NCBI RefSeq assembly: GCF_004153195.1
Contig: NZ_SEMC01000021.1
Coordinates: 1 to 43,220 of the forward strand
DNA: 43,220 nt
Reading direction: 5' to 3'
Source: Sporolactobacillus sp. THM19-2
GTDB taxonomy: Bacteria > Bacillota > Bacilli > Bacillales > Sporolactobacillaceae
Shown here: positions 1 to 8,510 of the stretch, in pieces
Numbering within the stretch: the first letter of the stretch is position 1
Layout of the letters: each line of letters begins with the position of its first letter
Notes under the pieces: generated by a model
What the model saw: only the letters and a program-made list of their open reading frames with translations
Database searches by the model: none
What the model was told of the DNA's origin: nothing
Made by a program: the position numbers and the translations under genes

Positions 1-138
1 TCTTAAATGGACAGGGAAGCCGAAAGGCTTTGAAACAAATCCTATAGGAATCCAGGAGTCATTCCAGGTATCCGGATCCAACTGGAAATTCTCTTGGATT
101 GAGCTCTTACTACTAATATACGAGGAGGGAATATGTTT

Positions 139-1041
139 ATGCAAATTTCGGCAAAATCGCTGACAGACACGTATACGCTGAACAATGGCGTGAAGATCCC
201 GGTGGTCGGGTTCGGGACGTGGCAGTCCGCAGACGGTGACGAAGCGTACCAGGCGGTCCGCTGGGCACTGGAAGCCGGCTATCGCCATATCGATACGGCC
301 TGTGAATACCTTAATGAAGAATCGGTAGGAAAGGCAATTAAGGATTCCGGAGTTCCTCGCGAAGATTTGTTTGTAACGACTAAACTCTGGAACTATCAGC
401 GCAAATCGTATGACGATACACTGCATGCTTTTGACGATTCGTTGACCCGGCTGGGTCTGGACTACGTAGATTTGTATCTGATTCACTGGCCAAACCCGAT
501 TGAGTACACCGATCGCTGGCAGCAACTCAACGCGGACAGCTGGCGGGCGATGGAAAAAATATATCATGACGGTCGTGCAAGGGCGATCGGCGTTTCCAAT
601 TTCCGCGAGAATCATCTTGATGAACTGGCTAAGACTCAGACTGTGGCTCCGATGGTCAATCAGATCTTTCTGAATCCCGGCGATCAGGAAAAAAGTCTGG
701 TAGCTTACGATCAGGAACACAATCTGTTATCAGAAGCCTATTCGCCTCTTGGTACAGGTCAATTGCTCCATGTGCCTGAACTGGCCAGAATTGCCGAAAA
801 GCACGGTAAGTCGGTACCGCAGATCCTGATCCGCTGGAGTCTGGAAAAGGGCTATCTGCCGCTGCCTAAGTCAGTCCACAAACCGTACATTCAGTCAAAT
901 ACCGAAGTCTTTGACTTTGAACTGGATGACGACGATTTGGCTCAGCTGGCAAAGCTGGATGGTAAAGGGGCACAGCATCAGGATCCCGACACCAATACGT
1001 ATCGCCATGTCATTCCATTTCTCAGCAAAGCAAGTAAGTAA
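139..1041 (+). CDS. Aldo/keto reductase (2,5-diketogluconate reductase type)
   Basis: Probable cytoplasmic NADPH-dependent oxidoreductase that reduces aldehydes or ketones; the substrate cannot be read from the sequence. Numbered from the ATG at 139, the protein has 300 residues, usual for the family, and all four catalytic residues: Asp52 (HIDTA), Tyr57 (CEYLNEESVG), Lys82 (TTKLW) and His116 (LIHWP). The GVSNFRENHL and IRWSLEKGYLPLPKS motifs of the barrel follow. GGAGGGA at 124-130 lies 8 nt before the ATG at 139 but only 2 nt before an alternative ATG at 133, so 139 is preferred. The gene is monocistronic and ends in a strong terminator at 1172-1212. Family assignment is firm. Confidence 0.93.
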   Translation: MQISAKSLTDTYTLNNGVKIPVVGFGTWQSADGDEAYQAVRWALEAGYRHIDTACEYLNEESVGKAIKDSGVPREDLFVTTKLWNYQRKSYDDTLHAFDDSLTRLGLDYVDLYLIHWPNPIEYTDRWQQLNADSWRAMEKIYHDGRARAIGVSNFRENHLDELAKTQTVAPMVNQIFLNPGDQEKSLVAYDQEHNLLSEAYSPLGTGQLLHVPELARIAEKHGKSVPQILIRWSLEKGYLPLPKSVHKPYIQSNTEVFDFELDDDDLAQLAKLDGKGAQHQDPDTNTYRHVIPFLSKASK

Positions 1042-1171
1042 GCGCGTGTCCGGACCGGATTTGACTGAACCTGGCCCGAACCCGGGCAGCCGGAAGGGGA
1101 TTTTTTCGGGTCTCGTGTTTTGAAAGAAGATGGGAAAAGCAGAATTTTGTTTTTGTTGCTTTCCCGTTCAG

Positions 1172-1212
1172 GAACATCTCTCAGGTCATGTATTCTGAGA
1201 GATGTTCTTTTT
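1172..1212 (+). terminator. Intrinsic terminator of the aldo/keto reductase gene
   Basis: A perfect 13-bp stem (GAACATCTCTCAG at 1172-1184 with its complement at 1195-1207) and a 10-nt loop are followed by TTTTTC. The T-run is only on the + side, so it stops rightward transcription. Confidence 0.9.
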
Positions 1213-1244
1213 CATTTTCAACTTTTTTATCGATTCGTTTTACA

Positions 1245-1400
1245 ATGCTGGTGCTGATCCTGTCAGACAGAAAAAAATGATCCGCATCATATGCCTTAGC
1301 GGAGGCTGATCGGATCATCTTAGTTTATAGCATCGCATCCGCTCTAAGCGGATATTGCCATCCCGCCAGTGCCTGCACACTGGCGGATTTGTTTTCCTTT
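1245..1400 (+). pseudogene. 5'-truncated remnant of a type I toxin locus (copy C)
   Basis: The ATG-to-TGA stretch at 1245-1280 encodes LVLILSDRKK, the C-terminal end of the 25-residue peptides at 41615 and 42055. The downstream sequence also matches those loci: the ATCCGC/GCGGAT hairpin at about 1336-1352 and the CCGCCAGTG/CACTGGCGG hairpin at about 1364-1386. The toxin promoter, ribosome binding site and N-terminal half are gone; the junction lies just after the terminator at 1172-1212. No antitoxin promoter is seen to the right. Read on the minus strand, the retained antitoxin terminator (GATCCG...CGGATC plus ATTTTTTT at about 1270-1320) probably now ends transcription of the VIT gene. Confidence 0.75.
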
Positions 1401-1443
1401 TTCTCAGAGAAGGACATCCCCGCTGACGGATCTTGATTCATCG

Positions 1444-2127
1444 TCAGAACAAGGTCCCGACGCCATAAGTAACGAGCATAGTCAGCCCGCCAACCACGAC
1501 ATTTCGCAGCACGGCCCGTCCCTTCGGCGCTTCTCCCAAATGAGCACTGATGTAACCGGTCAGGGCGAGGGCTGCGAGCACGGCCAGAACGGTAAACTGA
1601 ACCCGGACAGGAGCCGGAAGCAGCACAATCGTCAAAAAGGGCAGAATCGCACCAACGGTAAATGAAAACATGGATGAAAAGGCGGCATGCCACGGACTCA
1701 CGTATTCACCCGGCTGGATGCCAAGTTCCGCTGCGGAGTGGGCGGCAAGTGCATCTTTGTTCATTAAGTCGACAGCCACTTTCCTTGAAAGTTCCGGAGA
1801 CAGCCCATGATCTATATAGATCTGTGCAAGTTCCTCGATTTCGCCGTTATAATCATCTCTAAGTTCTGCTTTTTCAATATCAACCATTGCTTTTTCCGTA
1901 TCTTTCTGGGTGCTGACAGATACGTACTCGCCACCGCCCATCGAAAAAGCACCCGCCAGAAGCCCCGCAAGTCCTGAAATCAAAATCGTCATCGAGTTCG
2001 TCGTCGCGCCGGCAACCCCAAGGACGATACCTGCTGTCGACACAATGCCATCATTCGCGCCTAACACCCCCGCGCGTAAAACATTCAATTTCTGATTCAT
2101 TTTACTTCCTGATTGTTCCTCTGCCAT
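1444..2127 (-). CDS. VIT/CCC1-family metal transporter
   Basis: Integral membrane protein of 227 residues related to vacuolar iron transporters (VIT1/CCC1) and Nramp-unrelated Mn/Fe exporters; it likely moves Fe2+ or Mn2+ out of the cytoplasm. Visible are the first transmembrane segment with the conserved LGANDGIVSTAGIVLGVAGA, the GAFSMGGGEYVSVSTQKDTE loop leading into a charged cytoplasmic helical domain (about residues 75-140), and three further membrane segments at the C-terminus. The ATG at 2127 is chosen because AAGAGG precedes it by 8 nt; upstream codons in frame lack a ribosome binding site. A Fur-box-like site lies about 80 bp upstream. Family is secure, metal is inferred. Confidence 0.88.
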   Translation of the reverse strand: MAEEQSGSKMNQKLNVLRAGVLGANDGIVSTAGIVLGVAGATTNSMTILISGLAGLLAGAFSMGGGEYVSVSTQKDTEKAMVDIEKAELRDDYNGEIEELAQIYIDHGLSPELSRKVAVDLMNKDALAAHSAAELGIQPGEYVSPWHAAFSSMFSFTVGAILPFLTIVLLPAPVRVQFTVLAVLAALALTGYISAHLGEAPKGRAVLRNVVVGGLTMLVTYGVGTLF

Positions 2128-2501
2128 AAAGATACCTCTTTTCCTGAACTGATCGTCCTTCCTGCTGTTCCCACAAATCTCTACAGTGAAAATCAATTAT
2201 TCTAATTGATAATGGGAATCATCATCAGGACCCTGAAAACGCACCAAGCTGCCACCATTTAGGTGACAGCCTGGATACAATACATTATAATTATTTTAAT
2301 AATATCATTATCTTATAACGGACCGGAGAAAATGTCTACCAGAAAAGCACAACATTCCCGATGTTGCATGGTCCCGGACTTTTTCCCTGACAAAGATGCG
2401 AAGCTTATAACATACGTTGTGATGATCCTGCCACTCTTGCAGGCTGTTATACCGACAAGATTGTTATATTATTCGTTCTCTGAAAGATGAAGGTGCATAC
2501 G
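2128..2501. other. Divergent intergenic region between the VIT gene and the response regulator gene
   Basis: This 374-bp stretch holds the Fur-like box, an imperfect hairpin (CTGCCACC with GGTGACAG, about 2250-2275), an AT-rich block at 2281-2320 likely to contain promoters, and a short CAACAT/ATGTTG palindrome near 2350. No convincing gene is seen. Confidence 0.5.
2208..2226 (-). promoter_or_regulatory. Fur-box-like operator upstream of the VIT gene
   Basis: GATAATGGGAATCATCATC matches 16 of 19 positions of the classical Fur box. It overlaps the spacer of a plausible leftward promoter with TAGAAT as -10 just downstream. This suggests iron-responsive control of the transporter; whether binding represses or activates cannot be seen. 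Confidence 0.55.
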
Positions 2502-3173
2502 ATGAAAATCCTGCTCGCTGAAGATGATGTGCGCCTCAGCAGGCTGATCATGAAAATGTTGAAAAAAGAGCAGTTCACTGCAGACTGGGTTGAAGACGGG
2601 AAAGCTGCTTACGATCAGGCTGCAACAGGCAACTACGATGTTCTGGTTCTGGACTGGATGCTTCCCGGACAGAGCGGAGTAAACGTCAGCCGGACACTCA
2701 GGGACAAAGGATACAGCGGCGCTATTTTAATACTGACGGCGCGTGACGCGCTGGAGGATCGTGTCCATGGTCTCGACTCCGGTGCTGATGACTATATGGT
2801 CAAGCCGTTCGCTTTTGAAGAACTCTTTGCCCGCATACGATCGCTCTCCCGAAGAAATTTCTTTCCACTTGAAAAGAACGTCATTCGAACCCATGATCTG
2901 GTCATCGACCTGTCCGATCATATCGTAAAAAAGAGTGGAAAGACGCTCATGCTGACCCGCCGCGAGTATCAACTGCTGATCTATCTGGTTAAAAATAAAG
3001 GGAGAATTCTTACAAAAGAGATGGTCATTGGCAGCGTATGGGAGGAAGCGAGTGACGTCACATTCAACACGATTGAAGCTTATGTAAAGCGTCTTCGCCG
3101 AAAACTCGGCCTGTCGAAAAAAAACAGTTATATTCAGACTATTCGCGGTCTCGGTTATATGTGGGTGGATTAA
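2502..3173 (+). CDS. OmpR/PhoB-family response regulator
   Basis: DNA-binding regulator of 223 residues, partner of the kinase encoded next. The receiver domain (1-115) has the acidic pocket Asp8/Asp9, phosphoacceptor Asp51 (LVLDWMLP), Thr79 and Lys101. The winged-helix effector domain (about 125-223) ends with the canonical IQTIRGLGYMW. The ATG at 2502 is preferred over 2487 because AAGGTG precedes it by 6 nt and the protein then begins MKILLAEDD as is usual. Its stop is 2 nt from the kinase start, so the two are translationally linked. The stimulus is unknown. Confidence 0.92.
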   Translation: MKILLAEDDVRLSRLIMKMLKKEQFTADWVEDGKAAYDQAATGNYDVLVLDWMLPGQSGVNVSRTLRDKGYSGAILILTARDALEDRVHGLDSGADDYMVKPFAFEELFARIRSLSRRNFFPLEKNVIRTHDLVIDLSDHIVKKSGKTLMLTRREYQLLIYLVKNKGRILTKEMVIGSVWEEASDVTFNTIEAYVKRLRRKLGLSKKNSYIQTIRGLGYMWVD

Positions 3174-3175
3174 GC

Positions 3176-4447
3176 ATGTTTAAACAACTACAGAAGAGGC
3201 TGACGCTGACATACAGCCTCTTCTTTTTTCTTACACTTGCCATTCTTTTTGTGATTCTTTACTTTGTTTTTCAGAACATGATCTATCAGTCAGCCGAGGG
3301 GCAAATCGAAGAAATGGCGAGCAATCAGGCGACAGCGTTCAGCAAAGGACAGCGGATCAACAGCGGGCAATCAGAAAACTCTCCTTATCTGATAGGCCTT
3401 TTTTCGGAAAGCGGCAACGATCTTATCGATAAATGGAAATTACCAGACGACTTGCAGGATGATTTCGCCAGGCGGATCGCTGACCACAAGTTTTCCGGAT
3501 TGATAAAATACAGATCTGCCGGAAACGGAGAAGACCTGCTGATCTATGCAATAAAACCCGTCAATTACAATCATGGATCTGCTTCCGGTTACCTGCTGGT
3601 TGCCAATGAATTGAAACAGACCCATGAACTGGTTGAAAGCTGGTTCCATCTGCTTGTTGTGCTCGGTCTCGCCGCAGCCTCCTTTTCGCTGCTCATCGCC
3701 CACTTTCTGGCCAGACGTGCTGTACGCCCAATTCAGCAGAATTATGAAAAGCAAAAAGCATTTGTCACCAATGCCAGTCATGAACTGCGTACGCCGCTCA
3801 GCGTGTTTTCTGCTTCTCTTGAATATTTTGAAACCGAAGAAAGGCATCGCATGTCCGAGTCATCAAAAGAAACCCTTCGTGATCTGAAGTCTGAAACAGC
3901 TGAAATGACCATGCTGATCCGCCATCTGCTGACGCTCGCTAAAGCAGACCAAAACAAGCTGTCAATCATTCGATCAGATTGCGACGTGCTGCATATTTTT
4001 CATGCTGTGATTCCGTATTACCGTCAGAGAGCGCTGCGCGAAAACAAGTCTTTCACAGTCAATCTCCCGAATCATCCGTTAATCATCCATGCGAATCCGA
4101 TCGAAATAAGGCAGCTCCTGACCATTTTCCTTGACAACGCCATAAAGTATACAGAAGCACATGATGAACTGGCGCTAAAATCATGGGCAGAAAAAGACGG
4201 CCGGAATTTCTGCTTCGAAGTCAGAGACACCGGTATCGGCATAGCCGAAGTCGACCAGAGGCATATATACGACCGGTTCTACCGCGCGGAAAAGGGAAGG
4301 GCGCGTCAAAGTGGCGGGAGCGGACTCGGCCTGTCGATCGCCCATGAACTTGTTGATGCCTATCATGGACAAATCCGCCTTGAAAGCAAAGTTCATGAGG
4401 GAACTGTTTTTCAAGTCGCTCTTCCCATTCTCAGGCATCGCAGATAA
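3176..4447 (+). CDS. Membrane sensor histidine kinase
   Basis: Sensor of the two-component pair, 423 residues. Order: transmembrane segment 1 (about 14-36), an extracytoplasmic domain of about 115 residues, transmembrane segment 2 (about 157-178), a very short linker, then HisKA with His202 in NASHELRTPLS, and HATPase_c with the N box (DNAIKYT), G1 (DTGIGI), F box (YDRFYR) and G2 (GGSGLGLSIA). The ATG at 3176 has GGTGGA 6 nt upstream; a GTG at 3161 in frame would overlap the regulator gene and is less likely. The sensory domain resembles nothing that I can name, so the signal is open. Confidence 0.92.
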   Translation: MFKQLQKRLTLTYSLFFFLTLAILFVILYFVFQNMIYQSAEGQIEEMASNQATAFSKGQRINSGQSENSPYLIGLFSESGNDLIDKWKLPDDLQDDFARRIADHKFSGLIKYRSAGNGEDLLIYAIKPVNYNHGSASGYLLVANELKQTHELVESWFHLLVVLGLAAASFSLLIAHFLARRAVRPIQQNYEKQKAFVTNASHELRTPLSVFSASLEYFETEERHRMSESSKETLRDLKSETAEMTMLIRHLLTLAKADQNKLSIIRSDCDVLHIFHAVIPYYRQRALRENKSFTVNLPNHPLIIHANPIEIRQLLTIFLDNAIKYTEAHDELALKSWAEKDGRNFCFEVRDTGIGIAEVDQRHIYDRFYRAEKGRARQSGGSGLGLSIAHELVDAYHGQIRLESKVHEGTVFQVALPILRHRR

Positions 4448-4566
4448 TTGAACTGGAACAACCAGATAATAGCCTTACGGATAACCTGATTCTGAAATAT
4501 CATGAATTGTTCAGTTATCTTTCAGTTTCCTTTTGTATCATGATGGCAGAAAAGGAGACGATAGAT

Positions 4567-5022
4567 ATGTCTGGAATACCGCTTCACCCGTTGCTTGTCC
4601 ATTTCCCGATTGCGCTGCTCCTCATGGGAACCGTTCTGCAGATTGTCGCAATTTGGAAGAAAAAGTTTTTTGATAAAGCCGCCCTGCTCCTGTTGTCGAC
4701 CGGATTCATTTCCGGAGTTGCCGCCTATCTTTCAGGAGGGGGAGCGGTCAGGTTTGCCGCTGCGCATTGGGGCAGTGCCTATAAGTCGCTTGCTGAGATT
4801 CACGAACTGTACGCGTTCGCCACGATGGTGCTTTTTGGTATCGCCATCAGTTTACGCATGCTTCTTCATTACTTTCGAAGAAAATTCCTTATGCCGCTCA
4901 TACTGGTCTTTTGCATCCTGGGATCGGTCACTCTGGGCATAACCGGCCATTACGGCGGCCAGATGGTGTACGTTCAGAAGCACGCCGGGTCCGCCGTTAC
5001 AACGCTGACTGTCAGTCGGTGA
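4567..5022 (+). CDS. DUF2231-type membrane protein
   Basis: Small integral membrane protein of 151 residues with four hydrophobic segments. It begins with the family hallmark LHPLLVHFPIALLL and continues with GVAAYLSGG and a His-containing IHELYAFATM segment, as in DUF2231 proteins; the function of the family is poorly defined. AAAGGAG at 4551-4557 precedes the ATG at 4567 by 9 nt, which sets the start. It lies 119 bp downstream of the sensor kinase on the same strand with no clear terminator between, so it may be a target or partner of the two-component system; this is inference. Confidence 0.8.
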   Translation: MSGIPLHPLLVHFPIALLLMGTVLQIVAIWKKKFFDKAALLLLSTGFISGVAAYLSGGGAVRFAAAHWGSAYKSLAEIHELYAFATMVLFGIAISLRMLLHYFRRKFLMPLILVFCILGSVTLGITGHYGGQMVYVQKHAGSAVTTLTVSR

Positions 5023-5150
5023 ATATACAGTTTTATTGATTACTGGTCAAATGCTTCATGTTGATATAAAAAGTGGCTTTCTTTCCCCCGCCCCCGTGAC
5101 TATGTGTCAGAGTGACTTCATAAAGTAGCTTATACGGGGAGGGAGCTAAG

Positions 5151-6365
5151 TTGCAGCGGAAATTTCCGGACTTTACATCAGCACATTTTCTAAAACAGCA
5201 TATCTTTGATACGGTTAACTTTTATGCACCGCGATGCGCAGATCATGTTCATGGTGGATATATCAACTGCTTTCTTGATGACGGAACCATATGTGATTAT
5301 GAAACGAAGCAGCTTGTGGGTCAGGCAAGATTTTTGTTTATTTTCAGTGTGGCATCCATGTTGCATCCTGCCCGGGCGTACCGGCAACTGGCAGAGCGCG
5401 GCATTTCATTTTTGCAGAACCATCAACACGACCCCGTTCATGGCGGATACTACTGGGAATTGAAAGGCCAATGTGTCACTGATTCAACGAAAAAAGCATA
5501 TGGCCATGCCTTTGTTCTGTTAGCCGCAGCTATGGCAGCAAGAGCAGGCATCTCTTCTGCTGTTCCCATGATTGCTGATACATTCGATGTATTAGAACGC
5601 TATTTTTGGAGGGAAAAAGAGGGGCTTTATCTTGATGAAATCTCAGCCGACTGGTCCGAAATATCTCCCTATCGGGGACAGAATGCCAATATGCATCTAT
5701 GTGAAGCCATGATGACCGCCTATCAGGCCACCGGGAACAGGCGTTATCTTGATCGGGCCAAACGCATTGCTGAATCGGTCATGTTTCGTCTTATTCCCCA
5801 ATCGGGCGGCCTCATCTGGGAGCACTATCATGAAGACTGGACCATCGATTGGACGTACAATTTGGGCATCACGAAAAGTGAGCTGCGTCCTTATGGCTAT
5901 ATTTTGGGTCATTCCATTGAATGGAGCAAGCTGCTGCTGCTTATGGAACAGCTTGAACCCGGCAGTTGGCGTGTACCGATGGCAAAATCCTTATTCCGTT
6001 GCGCGCTTCACCTGGGATTAGACCGTGAGAACGGAGGGATTTACTTTAGTATGGCTCCTGGGGGTCACATCATCGATTCGGATAAATACTACTGGGTCAT
6101 GGCAGAAACGTTAGGTGCATCAGCACTATTTACCGTATATGATCGCAGCAGTCTGTATCTCTACAATGATCTATTTGCCTATTGCTGGACCTATTTTATC
6201 GATCAGCAAAGAGGAGGCTGGTATCAACTGCTTAACAGGTTCAACCACCGTTACAGCAATATAAAAAGCCCGCCTCCCAAAACAGATTATCATCCCATAA
6301 CGAATTGTCTCACAGCATTAACATCCTTTTACCCCATTATGAAGCGACAAAACCGCCACCGTTAA
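5151..6365 (+). CDS. AGE-family sugar epimerase/isomerase
   Basis: Soluble alpha/alpha-barrel protein of 404 residues of the N-acylglucosamine 2-epimerase superfamily, which includes mannose isomerase, cellobiose 2-epimerase and YihS-type aldose-ketose isomerases. Supporting motifs are RGQNANMHLCEAMMTAYQ, a central His in YGYILGHSIEWSKLL and the C-terminal KYYWVMAE and HPITNCLTAL. The specificity is not readable. The start is TTG at 5151, supported by GGGAGGG at 5136-5143. An extended -10 (TTGATATAAA) lies near 5063-5072. The 3' end overlaps the convergent dehydrogenase gene by 29 bp. Confidence 0.85.
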   Translation: MQRKFPDFTSAHFLKQHIFDTVNFYAPRCADHVHGGYINCFLDDGTICDYETKQLVGQARFLFIFSVASMLHPARAYRQLAERGISFLQNHQHDPVHGGYYWELKGQCVTDSTKKAYGHAFVLLAAAMAARAGISSAVPMIADTFDVLERYFWREKEGLYLDEISADWSEISPYRGQNANMHLCEAMMTAYQATGNRRYLDRAKRIAESVMFRLIPQSGGLIWEHYHEDWTIDWTYNLGITKSELRPYGYILGHSIEWSKLLLLMEQLEPGSWRVPMAKSLFRCALHLGLDRENGGIYFSMAPGGHIIDSDKYYWVMAETLGASALFTVYDRSSLYLYNDLFAYCWTYFIDQQRGGWYQLLNRFNHRYSNIKSPPPKTDYHPITNCLTALTSFYPIMKRQNRHR

Positions 6366-7236
6366 TATGAATGGTCTGTCCCGTGATATACGAGCCATCA
6401 CCTGAAGCGAGCAGCACATAGACAGGGGCCAGTTCGTATGGCTGACCTGCACGTTTCATTGGGACGTTACCTCCAAACGTTTTCACCATATCAGGTGTAA
6501 ACGTTGCCGGAATAAGTGGCGTCCAGATGGGTCCCGGAGCAACAGCATTCACTCGAATTCCCTGGTCGACGACGTTATTGGCAAGCGCCCGTGTAAAGCT
6601 GACGATTGCCCCTTTCGTCGTCGTATAATCGATCAAATCCTTACGGCCAATGTAAGCGTTAATCGATGTGGTATTAATGATGCTGCTTCCTGCATGCATA
6701 TGAGGAAGGGCAGCCTTTGTCATGTAAAAAAAGGGATGTATATTGGTGTCAAACGTTATATGCCACTGCTCATCACTAATATCCACAAAATGGTTTTGGA
6801 CAAACTGAACCGCTAAATTATTGACGAGGACATCCACTCTGCCAAATGTTTCAAGGGTGCAGGTGATGACATACTTACAGTGCTCTCGGTTACGTAAATC
6901 CCCTGGAAGTAAGAGACAGCGCTGTCCCAGCTGCTCAATTGCCTGCTTTGTTACCCTGGCATCTTCATGTTCATCGAAATAGGCAAGGACCAGATCTGCG
7001 CCTTCTTTTGCGAACGCTACCGCAACTGCTCTGCCAATTCCGCTGTCACCACCACTGATGATGGCAACCTGGTTCTTCATTTTTCCGGTTCCAATATAGT
7101 GAGGATTATCATAAACAGGTCGAGGGATCATTAAATATTCCAGGCCGGGTTGTCTGGCCTGATGCTGGGGTGGGAATGTGTAGGTGACTTCTTCACACTT
7201 GATTTCTGATCCGAAATCGAAGGACTTTGAATCCAT
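6337..7236 (-). CDS. Short-chain dehydrogenase of the GSP39 type
   Basis: NAD(P)-dependent oxidoreductase of 299 residues, of the Bacillus general-stress-protein-39/YhdF group with the typical N-terminal extension of about 50 residues before the Rossmann fold. Nucleotide motif SGGDSGIG at 61-68; catalytic Ser191, Tyr204 and Lys208 (YTTTK); the C-terminus ITGQTIHINGGG is canonical. The usual NNAA is NNLA here (Asn139-Asn140-Leu), a conservative oddity. AGGTG lies before the ATG. It is convergent with, and overlaps by 29 bp, the epimerase gene. Substrate unknown; glucose dehydrogenase activity is found in relatives. Confidence 0.9.
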   Translation of the reverse strand: MDSKSFDFGSEIKCEEVTYTFPPQHQARQPGLEYLMIPRPVYDNPHYIGTGKMKNQVAIISGGDSGIGRAVAVAFAKEGADLVLAYFDEHEDARVTKQAIEQLGQRCLLLPGDLRNREHCKYVITCTLETFGRVDVLVNNLAVQFVQNHFVDISDEQWHITFDTNIHPFFYMTKAALPHMHAGSSIINTTSINAYIGRKDLIDYTTTKGAIVSFTRALANNVVDQGIRVNAVAPGPIWTPLIPATFTPDMVKTFGGNVPMKRAGQPYELAPVYVLLASGDGSYITGQTIHINGGGFVAS

Positions 7237-7335
7237 GATAACACCTCTTTAGGCCATTTACCCGTAATGTATTCAGAGGAAAAAATAATGTTAATGCCCA
7301 GGCTGGATAGGTCCTTTTTGTGTGTCAGTTCCTCC

Positions 7336-7521
7336 TCAACTGTTGTTTTTAAACCTTATCGTTAAAAGATAGGCCAGAATAATAGAAACGACGATCAGGA
7401 AAAGGTCAATCAGGAAGGAGCCCGGAGTTGAATAAAATGCGTTTGAAATATACCTGAAGATATACAGCATAAAAAGAAAGTTAATCATGTACTGGATCCA
7501 CCATACTATTTTTTCTATCAT
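7336..7521 (-). CDS. Small membrane protein of unknown function
   Basis: A 61-residue protein with two predicted membrane helices (about 10-28 and 37-56) joined by a short loop, ending in a basic tail (TIRFKNNS). AAGGGGAT lies about 6 nt before the ATG, good evidence for translation. I do not recognise the family. It lies 100 bp upstream of the dehydrogenase gene on the same strand and could share its transcript. Confidence 0.55.
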   Translation of the reverse strand: MIEKIVWWIQYMINFLFMLYIFRYISNAFYSTPGSFLIDLFLIVVSIILAYLLTIRFKNNS

Positions 7522-7579
7522 ATCTAAATCCCCTTCCCATCTCTGTTAAATAGCAATAAAAAACACGCCTTAAGTTCCA

Positions 7580-7960
7580 TTAAGTATACTTTATGGCGCG
7601 ATATTTAGAAACTACTTTATCAGGCGCATACGCATGTTGTCCTTCCTCCTTAGCTCGAATCATTTGGCGGATGAACGTCCCGGAGTCATTTGCAATCTGC
7701 TGTCCCTTTGGAATGAATTTACGGATCATCTCATTGTGACGCTCATTCAGGAATCCGCGATCAATATAATCGTATAACGTACGCGTCCGGACCCTGACCT
7801 TGTTTGTCCACTTCGGATCCCTTTTCTGCTGCACCACAGATCGCGTCCGGAGACCATCTGTCTGGAGACAGGATCTCTTCTCGGCACAGGTGAAGGCAGA
7901 CGAGTCCTGTTACCCGCGATTTCTTTTTTTAAATAGCTGATGTAATGGGTTAGTCGCATG
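7580..7960 (-). pseudogene. Degenerate IS30-family transposase
   Basis: Fragments of one transposase are spread over shifted frames. A piece reading RWSPDAICGAAEKG lies in one frame (about 7800-7850), followed in another by RTRTLYDYIDRGFL, which matches the IS30 segment before the catalytic core. This is joined directly to NERHNEMIRKFIPKGQ, which matches the C-terminal part of the DDE domain. The region between, with the first catalytic Asp residues, is missing, so there is an internal deletion as well as frameshifts. No terminal inverted repeats were found. The family call rests on motif memory. Confidence 0.6.
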
Positions 7961-8133
7961 TGAATCACTTTTCTGACGGTATCCCTTCTTATTTTTTCCG
8001 GTTGCTTTTCTTTGATGCGTCCCAGGGGCATCACCAGCATCAGTAGAGAGTCGGCCCGCAGCGGATATACATTTTTTTCAAACCTCCCTCGTCACTCACC
8101 TGCGACACGGTTCACTGTGACGCGGCAAATAGA

Positions 8134-8325
8134 AAATAAGCGGATATTTTCCGGTTAGGGGCAGAACGGAAATCTTTTCCGGGGGGGTATATAAGCGGAT
8201 ATTTTCCGATTATGTCAGGCAAAAAGCTCCATTTTCCCGTTTCTCCAGTCAATAGGCGGAGTCTCTCCGTCTATTTTAGCTATTTATAAATTTAATGACT
8301 CAGTAAGCAGAATTTTTCCGTCTAT
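8134..8325. repeat. Degenerate array of short hairpin repeats (GCGGA...TCCG)
   Basis: Five related units occur at about 50-60-bp spacing: AAGCGGATATTTTCCG at 8138-8153 and again at 8193-8208, a weaker ACGGAAATCTTTTCCG between them, GGCGGAGTCTCTCCGTCTATT from 8255, and AAGCAGAATTTTTCCGTCTATT from 8305. Each core is a small palindrome (CGGA with TCCG, loop of 3-7 nt). The units diverge too much, and the spacing is too uneven, for a CRISPR array. No gene overlaps. Confidence 0.6.
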
Positions 8326-8510
8326 TCATCTGATCATGTGCTTAGCCTGATCCCCCCAACCGATAAGAGTGGATCCCAGGTCATTTCCACCAATATTTTC
8401 CATATGGGAGTCAATTTCCCCGATAGTCCCTGATTTTTGACCCTGCGACTTCAGATTTTTCCTCTATTTTGAGAGAAAATGATTTCATAACTCGTTATAA
8501 TCCCTTTTGA

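Noticed and set aside
2263-2490. 75-codon open frame upstream of the response regulator
   Set aside because: No usable ribosome binding site for its first ATG, AT-rich start in promoter-like DNA, and no recognisable domain.
8134-8325. Possible CRISPR array
   Set aside because: Units are too short and too diverged, spacers are not of constant length, and no cas genes are present.
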